From: Paramecium sonneborni
Taxonomy: Eukaryota > Ciliophora > Oligohymenophorea > Peniculida > Parameciidae
Direction of reading: 5' to 3'
Length of the DNA stretch: 64,000 nt
Assembly: GCA_905182985.1 (NCBI GenBank)
Contig: CAJJDN010000091.1
Coordinates: 265,085-329,084, forward strand
Shown here: piece by piece, positions 34,752 through 46,543 of the stretch
How the letters are laid out: every line of letters begins with the position of its first letter
Position numbering within the stretch: the first letter of the stretch is position 1
The notes under the pieces: model-generated
What the model was told of the DNA's origin: nothing
The model's input: the letters and a program-made list of their open reading frames with translations, nothing else
Databases searched by the model: none
Program-made: the position numbers and the translations under genes

Positions 34752-36293
34752 ATGTCTTAATTACTTAAACAGGTAATGATTGATGAAAGTGATTACCTAC
34801 ATGAATTAAATAGATATGAATCAAAGTAAATTTTAGGAAAAGGAGCATTTGCAACAGTTATTTCTGCTTTTGATAAGGTTATGAGAACCAATGTTGCCAT
34901 TAAGGTAGTTGAAAAAAATTTGTTCAAAAGTAAGGAATAGGAGGATGCTATACGTCAGGAAGCAATAACACTTTAAACTCTATTCCATCGAAATATAATT
35001 AAGATATTGGGAGTATATTAATTATTCTATAACTTATCCTAAGTTTCTTGAGACATAGCAAAAGTTCTACATAGTTATGAATTAGGTAGATGGTGTAACA
35101 TTAGAAAATTATATACCTAAACTATAGTAAAATGAAGTGATTCCAATAACAAAACAGATTTTAAAAGCTTTGAGTTATTTACATTAAAAAAACATAGTTC
35201 ACAGAGACATAAAACCAGAGAATATTCTTATAAGTAAGTCTGGAGGAGAATTAGGAGTGATTCTGATCGATTTTGGTTTATCAACATAAGTTAATAGAAT
35301 AGAAGATGGCTTAATGAGTAAGAATTGTGGGACATTGTTGTACTAAGCACCTGAATTGATAAAGAAAGTTCATTATACAAGAGTATATATAAATATATAT
35401 GAGTTAAGTCAGTAGATATTTGGGCTTTAGGGATAGTAGTTTATAATATGTTACATAATGGAGAACATCCATTTTATGAAAATGGCGATAGCAAGATCAT
35501 ATATGTTGAGAAAATTAAAAATTTTTCACTGAACCTTAAAATGAAAGAAGATTAAAATGCAAAGAATTTTTTAGAAAGAACAATAGCATATTTACCAGAA
35601 CATCGTTTAACAGCTGATTAATGTTTAGAACATCCTTGGATTATAGGCAAAGGCGATATATCAATACCATTCACATTGAATGAAATAATTTAATTTTAAG
35701 TCAAAAAAGAATAAAAAATAGCTAAGTTTATTAAGATGTTTGTCTTTCTGAAATATTTACATAAAAGATAATATGATATATAGACAGATGAAATAAATGA
35801 AGCTGGATCTCCAAATGATAATGTATCAATAATAGGATCAGAAATTTCAATGTCTTCAAATAAATTTAGAATACGTCCATTAATGATGAAATCTTAGACT
35901 AGATTTAATAAAAATGATAGTTCTAATAATTCTTTTTTTGGAGATAGTAGTAGAAATACAACAGATATGATACCTGAGACAATAGTACATGTAAACAAAC
36001 CAAGTTTTGTAAAAAAATAATTAAGAAAAAGTAATTCAATGAATCCTTAGGAGATGATGAATAAATTGAAATTGGTAAAGAATTAAAATTGTTTATAAAA
36101 GGTACAATAATTTGATTAAATGTAGGAAACATAATTGAAGAATAGAAGAATAATGAAAAATGTGAATAAAAGTAGTTATAAGTTGGTGACTGAACCTCAG
36201 AATTAATTGAATACGATAACAGATTCACCAATAGGGAATAGATTTCGAAATTTTTAAAGATCAAATTTTTGTAAAAAACCTGCATAATTATGA
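34752..36293 (+). CDS. Ser/Thr protein kinase (tandem copy 2, CAMK-like)
   Basis: Three introns (31, 26 and 24 nt) leave 486 residues; ATG 34752-34754, TGA 36291-36293. The kinase domain shows LGKGAFATV, VAIKVVEK, HRDIKPEN, LIDFGLST, YQAPEL and SVDIWALGIVVYNML, ending with EHPWII. The C-terminal tail is Ser/Asn-rich. It follows copy 1 by only 61 bp on the same strand and clearly arose by tandem duplication. Copy 2 has lost the intron inside HRDIKPEN that copy 1 keeps. In copy 2 the intron at the SVDIW junction is in the same position as in copy 1. Substrate is unknown. Confidence 0.92.
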
Positions 36294-36316
36294 TTTTTTG
36301 TATATTATTTAATATA

Positions 36317-36902
36317 ATGTTAAAAATGTTTAGATAGGCTAATTTATTTAAGCCTTAGTTTATGAGAAGATATGATTAAGCAAATTCTCCTCTTCATTTA
36401 GCGATAGGTGACACATCTGAATTAAGAACAAAGTTATTTCCAGAGAAGAGGAGAATCCCAGGAAGAAAAGGGAAAATAATCATAGCAATAGGTGTTTTAT
36501 TTTAAGTTTGGGGGATAATGCATATAGTGGAAGTGAGGAGATAATTTAGGTACGGTTGAATGGCTAAATAAAATAGACGAAAAGAATTAGAGTTGAAAAA
36601 GATGTAGAGAAAATCTATGCCATTTTATTAAGCTATGCAAGATATTAGATATTTAGCAGCAGAAGATAAGAGGAACATATTGATTGAAGAATTATTTGCT
36701 GATCATGGATCTGATTATATCAAATAGATTACTGATATTTATTTCCAAAAAGATGTGTGGTATAATAATTTATAAAGAATATAGGGTTCCATTTAAGAAA
36801 AGATCTGCTCATCAATATACAAGAGCAACTAAGGACCCCTATCCTTACTTTGATATTCCAGGATCACGTTTCTTGCATGGTTACGACGTATACAATATTT
36901 GA
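36317..36902 (+). CDS. Small single-pass membrane protein, possibly mitochondrial
   Basis: Two introns (27 and 25 nt) leave 177 residues; ATG 36317-36319 (a second in-frame ATG three codons on), TGA 36900-36902. A basic N-terminus (MFRQANLFKPQFMRRYD) precedes one hydrophobic segment, GKIIIAIGVLFQVWGIMHIV. A charged helix follows (RRKELELKKMQRK), then a conserved-looking C-terminus rich in aromatic residues (DPYPYFDIPGSRFLHGYD). The layout resembles accessory subunits of mitochondrial inner-membrane complexes, but I know no specific homolog. Exon phases agree, so the gene itself is well supported. Confidence 0.6.
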
Positions 36903-36942
36903 TTTAAATCATAAATATTAAATAAATAAATATAATATTATA

Positions 36943-37993
36943 ATGTTAAAAATTATCATTACATCATTGCTGTTATCATCTGTACTATCTACTAGTAAAC
37001 CTACTATTGGAATTTTAACTAATCCATCAGATCTCAAAGATTATGACAAATCACTCTATTCATATTTTCCTTCCAGTTATGTGAAATGGATTGAATAAGC
37101 TGGAGCAAGAGTTATACCTATTCATTGGGATAGTTCTTATGATGAAATTACTGTCATTCTTAATTCTATTAATGGAGTCCTCTTTACTGGAGGTGATGTA
37201 GATTTATATTTAAATAATACTCAACCAGGATTCACTTTTAATAAATTTACTGATACTGCATCATTTATATTCTAAAAAGTTATATAATTCAATAAATCTG
37301 GAAAATTCTATCCTCTATTAGGTATATGTCAAGGTTTTTAATTGATTAATTATATTGCTTCATCATATTATGAAGTCTTAACTAGAATGACAGATGATTT
37401 AGGAAAGTAGAGATTACTTGAAATTGTTCCAGATGAAGATTCTTTTGTTTTAAAATCAATTGATACAATTACTTTAGATTATCTAAAGAATATAGGTAAT
37501 TATTACTTTTATTATTATTATAGATGGACCATATTATTCTCATAATTGGGGAGTTATATAATAAACATATGAGAAGGCCTATTCTTTAGGAGCTTTCTTT
37601 AAAATAATTGCTTATAGTAGAGATGGAATTGATTTAAAATATGTTGCCATTTGTGAAGCCAGAGAATTTCCTATCTATGGTTATCAATTCCATCCAGAAA
37701 AACATTAATTTGAATGGATAACTAAAGCAACTCATGATGTTTAACATATCAAATATTCATAATAATTAGCTATGGATTTCATTTCTATGGCTAAAAAGAA
37801 TGATAATACTATCTCAGATGAAGAATTGGCTAAACTAATAATTTACAATTATTAATAAATCAATAGAATGGATAAACCAAATACTAGTTTTTCTTAGGTA
37901 TATCTTTTTGAAAGATAACGTAATGAAACCAAATCTGATCAACAATAATTAGGCATTTATTACAATATCAAATTCTTTAGAAAACATCACTGA
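36943..37993 (+). CDS. Gamma-glutamyl hydrolase (folate/peptidase C26 family)
   Basis: One intron (37496-37523) leaves 340 residues; ATG 36943-36945, TGA 37991-37993. A hydrophobic signal peptide (MLKIIITSLLLSSVLSTS) suggests a secreted or lysosomal enzyme. The class-I glutamine-amidotransferase-like fold is clear: KPTIGILTNP, WIEQAGARVIPI, GVLFTGGDVDLY, the nucleophile in LLGICQGFQLI, and the catalytic His in YGYQFHPEK. This family trims poly-gamma-glutamate tails from folates. The nucleophile Cys and the His are present. The gene lies 40 bp downstream of the small membrane protein on the same strand. Confidence 0.92.
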
Positions 37994-38044
37994 TACTTTG
38001 GTTTCTATATGTAACAAAAATAATAATAAAATTATTATATATAT

Positions 38045-40183
38045 ATGCTACCTTCTGTAACACCTATTAAAGAATTTCAATCATAGCCTTTAGTTAGAAA
38101 AATCATGAAGTCCTAATTAGAAAGCACTATCAAATCAAATAAGTCTTCATCTGATATCATTAACAAACAATGCAAATCCTCATATTAACATTATAGAAAA
38201 TAGAACAACCCATAAGAAGAAATCTAGGTCTAAAAACTCTTTTTTAGAAATAGAGAAAGCTCTTCAAGAGATACACCACCATCATTTCTTATTACTAAAC
38301 ATTTTGAAAGTAGATAAGAAATCAAGCCGCTAACTATTGAAGAAACTAAATATTAAGAAAAAATTGAATTTCATGGCAAAAGATTGAAGTTAAATCAAGA
38401 TTCTATTGAAAACAACCTCATGAAAAGTTTCTAACGCTTTCGTTTACAAGAAAATGTTTGTTAAAGATCCATTGTAACTTCATAAAGAGCCAAACGTTCT
38501 TCCATTACTATGGAATAAATATCTACCAGAGATCGTTTTTTTACAAAATAACCAGGGTAGTTGTCATCACTATTTTAAGAATGCGACAAATTGTAATTGT
38601 AAATCAATTATATGTAAATACTAATTCGTTGCAATATATATTCATGTATGTACCTGATCATTCTAATAAGGATAAATAAGTTTTTGAAGAATTCACTTCA
38701 GTTGTCAAAAACAGGTTTTTTGTTCAATTTTATTTATAGACTTAAGATTAATTCCAAAAAAATATACTTCTATTTGAAAGATGGAACTCCTGTTTATTCA
38801 CATTTAGATATTCCACCAAAACAGAGTGTTCTAATTTATTCAACTTCTACGGTTTATAAATAGATTTTTAATCCATAATTACTCTATCTCGAAAATTGTT
38901 GTGCCCTTTACAATTGTGAAGAAACAACTAAAAAAAATTAACCAGATTATTCTTAATAGATTGATAGTATAATTCATACATTGGTTCATTAAAATTATTA
39001 ATCTATTGATGATGAGTATCAAGTAGATAAAGTACCTGAAGAAATAGAAGTTAATTAATAATTTATGAATTCTAAAGAACTCAAGCATTCATATAAAGAA
39101 ATTAAACGAAACAAAAATTTTAAACCAATAATCAATAAAATGTTCTAGCCTTGTAATGCTGTCAAATAAAAAAATTACCTATAATAATATATGAATGATG
39201 AATATATTATCAAAAATCCTAAAATTGAAAAATTAGAAAAAATTGAGGGATGGTATGAATAAGAATTGAAAAAGATCAAGTTCAAACCAGAAGAAGAAAA
39301 CTCTAGTGAAGATTTAATGGCTGTTCATATTGATAGTGTTTCTAGTCAATAAACAATTGAAAAGTATTAAATATTTTTTAAATAAATAAGTTAAATATCT
39401 GAAGCTGCCAAATTGTTAGAACCTCTACTCAAGAAATTCTTAAATAAAAGTAATGGTTACTCAAGAGAAGATGGACCAGAAGTCAATTTTAATAATGATG
39501 ATGAAGAAGAATAACCTTAAACTATTAATCATATCCAGTAAAATATTAGAGAATTAATTACAAACAAAGGAAGTCTACATAAATTATTAAAAATTAACAA
39601 AGAAATGTTTATTTAAGCAATTCCTAAAATATTGTCTGAAACTAATTTCTCTAGATATGAATTACATAATACTTATATACTTTATTGTGCTCTATAATAA
39701 ATTACTTCTTAGCGTTATAGATATTATAATGTGGATGATGGAGTTGATTATAATACATATAGAATGGGAATTTATTAGATTTTCATGCAAAGTGAATACT
39801 TAGCTTAGGAAATCTTTAATAAAATTGATTTTAATTATAGTGGTTTTTTAAATTGGAATGAATTTCTTAAATTGATGGTCAGTATTAGAGCAAAAACATT
39901 GGTTTAAAAGTTAGATTTATTTATTCAAATATCAGATAAGGATGGTAATGGATAATTATGTTGGGATGAAATCTTTTAATTATCAAAAGTTTGTTTATCA
40001 AAGTATATTTAAAATAGTGATGATTTCTTGGATATGCTATGTGAATATTATACTAGATTAATATTTAAAGTTGTAGAAAAAGAACCTCATGAAGAAATTC
40101 CATTTTCAGCTATCAAAGATGCTATATTAAATTAAAAAGAAGATTCTGATTTACTTTGCATGTTTTGTGGAGCAGATATTTGA
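38045..40183 (+). CDS. Doublecortin-like and EF-hand protein
   Basis: Two introns (38557-38579, 38715-38739) leave 696 residues; ATG 38045-38047, TGA 40181-40183. A basic Ser-rich N-terminus of about 165 residues is followed by a doublecortin-type module: MRQIVIVNQLYVNTN, then KINSKKIYFYLKDGTPVYS and an L.IPP..SVLIYS ending. Such modules bind microtubules. The C-terminal 250 residues contain helices and two EF-hand loops, DFNYSGFLNWNE and DKDGNGQLCWDE, with Asp/Glu at the coordinating positions. A last pair of cysteines (CMFCGADI) closes the protein. Probably a calcium-sensitive microtubule-associated protein of the ciliary or cortical cytoskeleton; the pairing is inference. Confidence 0.75.
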
Positions 40184-40997
40184 TTAATTACAATTTATGT
40201 TTTTTTCCTGTCATACCTTTTTTGTGTTTAAATAAAAATAAAATTAAATATTTTACATTTTAAAACTGATCAATTTATATTAATTCTCAATATTTTAATT
40301 GTTGATTTCATAATCCCTTTCTTTGTCATCTAAAATAAAAGATTCTTATGGATAGTCGAATTAACTTTTATCATATTTAATTCTTAATTGAATTAAACTG
40401 TTCAAATAAATTTATCAATTTATATTCCAAAACAATTTATAATCCCAGTGCAATAATTAATCAAACAGAGAATTAAAAAATTCTCATTTTCTGATTACAA
40501 AAAGAAAAATAATAATTATAATTCCAATTGAATATGGAATTGCATTCTGAAAAATATTAAAATACTCTAATTATGAAGAAAAAAATGAAAATTTAATTTA
40601 ATATTAATTACTACCTAATAATTTCTATTCTATCATCCTTTATTTGAAGTGAAGCTTTAAGATTTGATTTAAACTTTTTTTCACTAATTATTATATATAA
40701 TGAATGAATATATTCATAACTACAAATTTCCATGATTAAAATTGCATATATGTTTAATATGAAAACCTAATTTTTGGATTATTTTTATTTTTGGAAGTTA
40801 CTCTATAAAAAATTAGAATATTTAAGAATAGGCAAATTTAAACTAATTTAAATTTTCTAATAATCTGATTTTTTTCAATATTTACTAATATTAAAATAGA
40901 AAAAAAGAATCTCTTTAAATTTTTGGAATATTTAAGTTTAAATATTAATTAAAATAATATAAATTAAATTTTAAATTATAAGATAAGGAAATATAAA
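40184..40997. other. AT-rich stretch with one unexplained minus-strand frame
   Basis: Around 40215-40440 a minus frame reads S-Q-F-D-Y-P-Q-E-S-F-I-L-D-D-K-E-R-D-Y, which looks like coding sequence, but it opens after a TGA and I find no upstream exon. It may be the last exon of a lost gene. The remainder is featureless. Confidence 0.3.
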
Positions 40998-41869
40998 TCA
41001 AGCCCAAAGCAAATAATTTGTAAAAAGAACCAATCCTCCCAAATTGAATTACAATATATAAAATAATACCCATTTATTAAATTTACTATTCTTTTTATAG
41101 AAGATCAGCTAAACAACAATACAATGGAATTTGAGTACTGAAGAATCTAGTACTACAATTTACATGGGCTATGAAAGTTGAAATTATAAACAAAGTTATT
41201 GTAGGTAACATTATTGAAACTCCTTGAATATCTTTCTTAATTGTATAGTGATCAAATCTCATAATAATTGAATAATTATAATAGATAATGAATCTTCAAT
41301 ATCTATTATAATTATCCATTTGTATAACCAAAATCCTTAATTTCTATTTGGCAAATAAAACATTATAGAAATACTTATCAAGTAAATAATAGCAATAGGA
41401 ATTGCTCCTATAATGGTTGTAAATACTTATTTGAATTTGTAATATTTAAGTAAATTGATTACCTTAATTAGAAAAGGATAACCAGAAAAAGAATGAAAAA
41501 CGTACCATTAGATCTTAGATAAATTGATTATGTAAAAATAAATGAATTCAAATAAGGTTTTTGTTTTATTTATAAATATATTGCTAATAATACAAGAAAT
41601 GTAAAATAAGCTTTTTTATATAATGAATTAAAAAATACAGATGCAGGAGTAAAAATTAATAGTATGACTGACAATAATGAGAATTTTTGATTATTATTTG
41701 AATAATGCATACTAATCCTATAAATTAACTCTGATGAAATAGAATTGCATATTTTTTGTAATATTAATATGCAAATTAAAGAGTTTGAAAATAGTTTACG
41801 AATTAGAAGTATTTCATATCCAAATGCATGATTTTTAAAATATCTGTAATAATTTTCCATAATTTCCAT
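40998..41869 (-). pseudogene. GPI mannosyltransferase 2 (PIG-V)-like relic
   Basis: Reading from 41869 leftward: TPASVFFNSLYKKAYFTFL matches the family's NPASVFFS..Y.E..FA. Then come YLRSNG (family RSNG), GYPFLIKVINLL, a hydrophobic block, NRY(stop)RF where the family has a conserved Trp, IAHVNCSTRFFSTQIPLY (family: HV..LTRFL.SS.P..YW), and the terminal TNYLLWA with TGA 40998-41000. The pieces are in correct order but in shifting frames: after RSNG, before the HVN block and after LADLLQKE. One TGA sits at a Trp position. I conclude it is a decayed gene for an ER mannosyltransferase of GPI-anchor synthesis. Unusual introns could rescue part of it. Confidence 0.5.
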
Positions 41870-41892
41870 AAAAAATAATCAATCTCATTTAA

Positions 41893-43064
41893 TCAATTAA
41901 ATAGCAGAGAGGATGCCATGTAATAGATATGAATAAAGAGATATATATTAATTTCATTATAATAAATATTCAATTTATAAAGGGAAGTTATACGACTCGT
42001 ACAATAGTTTCTAATATAATAGATATATTAAATTACATTTTTGAATAGAAATGATTTCAAAAGGGGTATTAATGTATGATTTTTGATCACTCTATAACAT
42101 ATCTAATCTAATAATTCTGATGTAATTTAATCATAATTTCTATTGATCTAGGTTAAAGATAATATCTCTATAACTTTAAAACCATAATAATCATTAGCCA
42201 TTTACAAATATTGACAGATCTCTTTCAATTAGTAAGGATAATGGTATTTTGTTATTGATTTTAATATAGATATACAAATTTCTTCATTATTTAAATTGAG
42301 TAACTATTTGCATATTTAATCCCAAACTATAATTAGTTATTCTTCATGGAAATGTTTCCAATTAGAGAATTAAAGAATTTCAAAACCTAATTAACTATAT
42401 TCTGAATTAAGTAATTTAAGAATGGAAATTGAGAGATCAGGTGATAATAATTCTTATTTTGATTTTATGAGTATATTTAGACAACTAAGTGCAGAAATAA
42501 CATAAGTTAAATTAATTGATTGGGACCATTTTTAAAGTTCATCGAAAACTAAATCTACTTCCATTTCGTTTAAATTAGGTACTTGAATTAAAAATAATTC
42601 AAGAAATTGGAGAGTCATTGGATCATTGAAAGTTAAAAATATCTAAATGCCTGTATTTTGAATCAATTTTACTAGTATAGGTTATGAGGCCATTTCCATC
42701 TAATTAATTAGAACTATTAAAATCAAAATAACATATGAAATATACTTAGACACTTAAAACATAATAGCCTACATCCATTTAATATTAGATAGTATCTATA
42801 AAATTCTAAATTAATAAATGGTATAGTGATGATAAATTGACATTTTGACTCATTGTTGTAATTTGTTGAATTGATTCCTTATATAATTTAAATTACTAGA
42901 ATTACTTAATATTCTAATGAATCATAGTGTTATTAAGTAAGAATTTGTTCTAATTTATCCAATTTGAAAACTAAAAGAGATGACAATCTATTTTATTGAA
43001 ACAGTTTATTAAGTACAATTTATCGTTGTTTAGCTCGAAATTGCTACCTTTTTAACGCAATCAT
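41893..43064 (-). CDS. ARM/HEAT-repeat protein, possibly importin-alpha-like
   Basis: ATG 43062-43064, TGA 41893-41895. A 28-nt intron and an unusually short 19-nt intron would leave 374 residues in one frame. The N-terminus is basic (MIALKRQQFRAKQRQIVLNK), reminiscent of an importin-beta-binding segment. The rest is a run of amphipathic helices (FLELFLIQVPNLNEME, INLTYVISALSCLNILIKSKQELL) like armadillo repeats. The usual importin-alpha WALSN motifs are not obvious, so the call is tentative. The 19-nt intron is the main weakness; without it the N-terminal 120 residues do not join. Confidence 0.45.
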
Positions 43065-43421
43065 TAAATTTAAATTTATATATAAATATAATTATAATGT
43101 GTCTTATATAAATATTACACAATATTGTATTATGATTTTTTTTAAGTAAAATATATATATTTTTCTAAAATTAAAGTGTCTTTACTATTCAAAGCTGATT
43201 ATCCAATAATAGTAATTTGTAATAGTGTAACAGGCATAAAAACTATTAGACCAATAGATTGAGTTTCAGATAATTCAAGTATGAAATTGCAATAATTTCT
43301 AAAAATATGTTTATGTATATTGATTTAAATTCTGAAGTTTATTGAATGCCATTTTATGACATAGTAATAATTTTATTAAAATTTTTATTGATTTTTTATT
43401 TTTTATTTAATATAATTACAT
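43065..43421. other. Intergenic AT-rich spacer
   Basis: About 360 bp between the start of the ARM-type gene and the end of the TMEM131-like gene, both on the minus strand. Nothing is recognised. Confidence 0.35.
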
Positions 43422-45480
43422 TCAAATACCTGGAGGAGGTTTAGGAAAGTAAGGATTTATTTAATTATTTTCATTCCATTTTAATGGCACCTTTAAAGTA
43501 CTCTATTCAAATTGAGGTAATTTATGTTAAATTTAATTCAACATTGATTCCAATCTTTGAACACTATTTTTATCAACCATTTCTTCATCAGAATCTTATG
43601 GTAAAAATATTGGATCTTTAGTATCCCAACATTCTTGAGAAGATTGAGTATTCATTGTTATTTATGTTGGAATTGTAAATTCTACTCTCTAAAATAAATT
43701 GAAATTCTTTTAATTTTAAACTTTTCTTTATTCCACTACCTTTTCCTAATATTCAGAAATCTAATCTTCATCTAAACTCTCACCTTAACTAAAATGAGAT
43801 GAACTCTCATCAATTTGAGATTATAAATTAGTGTAAATAATATTTTCTTTACTCATTATATCTTCTTGTATTAGTATATCCTAAATATCATCTACTTTAT
43901 CAGAAACAACCTCATTTGTTTCAGATTTACTTTGTAATTATAATTAAATAGATTCTTGAATCCTAAAAATAGATTAAAAATCTATCTATCCTTACAAAAC
44001 ATTTCCTTCCATTGCAATCTTTAAATCCTATGATTTTTTTATATTATTTCTTAACAAACTAGCTATATATAACATATTCAAAATTGAGATTACTATTATT
44101 ATTATGTTTGGTTTCTCTAAAATTACTACTTTTTATTATGAAATTAGTATTTTTGTATCTTGTTTTATAATTTTCTTTAAAATTTATTCATTATATTTTT
44201 AATTAGATCTATAATTAATAAGAATCTCAGAATCCTATAAGACATCAGTCTAAATCTTAATTTTATTTTTACCAAAAGAATTCAATAATTCTTTAGCTTA
44301 CTATTTATGATATTTTGAATCTGAATAGAAATTTTGTTTACCCATATAATCAATATGTAAAATATCAGATCTAGAATTTGAAGCAATATTGGTAGCCATT
44401 GTTAACAACGAAATATTTTGATGTTTAATTTATTGATTCTCAACTTATAATAATTGAATATTTTCATTAAAAGTACTTCTAACATAGATATCAAATTATT
44501 GCATTTTTTAATTCATACTTGGATCTAATGTTATTACAGAAGGGTAATAATTTACAGAACCCTTCTATACTGAGTATGTTACATCTATTTCAATGATTTC
44601 ATATTAACTTCTAAAAACCAATTTACTATTGGCCAGTATTTCATAATAATTTGTATTAATGATAACTTTTAATTCAATTCTTTAAAAAGGTTATATTTCA
44701 AATGAAAATTTACGTTTTGAAGCTGATTTTATATCATTTCTATTTACCAACAATACTCTAATTGGATTTTTTTTCTTTTCATTTTGTTTATATGAAACAT
44801 CAATTTTGACAGGATTTGGATTATAAAAAGAAAATTCTTTTGAATATTGTTAATAAATGCCTAGATTATTAAATTCAATAGTTGAATGTTATCCTTTTAC
44901 ATTACATTAGCCTATTAATTTAGTTTAACACATTAGATGTTTATCATAGACAATTAACTTAATTGGCACTCTTAAAAAGTATGATATTTCTACTGCTAAC
45001 CAAATTTCAAATGATTTTGATTGAATATTTGAGATAGATTGTTCAAATATCACAGTGCAAATTTTAGTTTTTTGAGTAGTTTAATTTGATGGTAAAACAA
45101 TTTTTTCAAAAACAACTTTTAAAAGCGGAGATGAAGTAAATATATTAGTTATCATAAGTTCTTTATTTATTAGATTTTTAAAGTAAAGATGCTTAGTGAT
45201 TCGAATTTACTAATTAATAATGCTAACCTAAAAGTATAAATAAACAATTATACATTCTAAGCATGATCAATCAATCCACCTGTTATATGAATTTCATCTA
45301 TGTTCAAATATATAGCCAGATCTGAATACCAAAATGGATTCTGATTCTCTAGATTATCTATCTCTTATACTATTGCTTTAACCTTATTCTAACTCACAGA
45401 ATCCTATAACATTTAATTACGAGCTTCCTTTACTTATTGATGGTCACTAACACAAAAATGAATCCCTAAACTTATGAAGT
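43422..45480 (-). CDS. TMEM131-like single-pass membrane protein (5' end unresolved)
   Basis: A continuous frame of about 600 codons ends at TGA 43422-43424; the 26-nt intron at 45228-45253 joins a further upstream exon reading DLAIYLNIDEIHITGGLIDHAQN. The large N-terminal part is beta-strand-rich and presumably lumenal, with YYPSVITLDPSMNQKMQQFDI resembling the PapD-like repeats of TMEM131. One membrane segment follows (NIIIIVISILNMLYIASLL), then an acidic cytoplasmic tail with ECWDTKDPIF and the C-terminal NPYFPKPPPGI. TMEM131 proteins assist collagen/secretory cargo export through TRAPP. The frame is far too long to be chance. Family assignment is moderate, and the start probably lies further upstream. 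Confidence 0.55.
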
Positions 45481-46543
45481 TGTATTTTCAAACCTTTTAT
45501 CTAAAAAGAGTCCATGTTTTACTTACAACTCTCAATCTGTCTACTCTATATCAAATATAATAATATAAACAGGAACATTATATTAATAATAAATATATAA
45601 ATTCTCTCTAATAAATACTATCAATCATAATCCTAATCATTATTCTTTACTCTTGATATAGAACTGCCGATTTCATTACCTTGAAAACCACAAATTTATG
45701 ATCATTTTATACTATCTTAAATACAGTCTAATAAAAATCTAATTGAATCTCTTATCTACAAAGTTGAATCTTTCAGTCTATTATATAATCTTGGGAATCA
45801 TATTAATATTTTTACTCATCTAATTATTTCTGCTATTTATTCAATCCTTTCAATTTTACTATACCTTTTAATTCTTAATTATGAAGTACTGCAATAATTA
45901 TTGAAACAATATCCAAATTGATTCGATTTATTAACAACCAATCTTTTAATCAAATTTTAAATTATTTAAAATTCCTGTTTCTTCAAAAATTATTACAATC
46001 TTAGAAGTTATTTCATTCATTCAAAAATGAATATATTGAGAAAAAAAATAGTTTAAGTCATAATAATTTTATAACTAGTTATAATTCCTTTAAATAACTT
46101 GATTTCTATAAAATTAATATTTCTTGTATGTTGAGCTCATTGAATGATTCAATTAAATTTATAAATTTCGTATATTGTTTGACTTACATCATTTTATTCA
46201 AAGCTAATTTTATTTAATAATATTTTCAAAAGAATGGATATATAAAAATTCTAAATAAGTTAAACTTTAGGATAATAAATTAATTCAAACTTGATTCTAT
46301 AACATAATTCAATTTCTATTGTCTTTTTTTATTTGAGTATACTTTGAAGAATCCTAAATACCAAAATAAATTAACTAAATTATATCTATAATATATGTGA
46401 AAACATAACATGATTTTAATATATTTTTGTTACTAGATTGATTTATAGTACAATATCATGAAATCAAAATATTTCAATCCAAAATAAGAGTAGAATAAAT
46501 TTAAATGAATAAAAATTATTTAATATAAAATTAATAAAAGAGT
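45481..46543. other. Probable 5' exons of the TMEM131-like gene plus spacer
   Basis: On the minus strand, 45.5-46.2 kb contains protein-like stretches (LDIVSIIIAVLHNQELKGIVKLKG near 45830; Q-L-D-F-Y-Q-T-V-F-K-I-V near 45700; S-V-P-V-Y-type strand near 45560). Candidate 26-30 nt introns are present, but I could not build one frame; TGA codons interrupt at least twice. The last 350 bp look intergenic. Confidence 0.35.

Noticed and set aside
35923..36285. 120-codon minus-strand frame opposite the C-terminus of kinase 2
   Set aside because: Shadow of the kinase coding sequence; Ser/Leu/Phe-rich with no start context or motif.
38458..39088. Small open frames on both strands starting with ATG in the standard code
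   Set aside because: They lie inside the doublecortin/EF-hand gene, which is continuous after removal of two introns.
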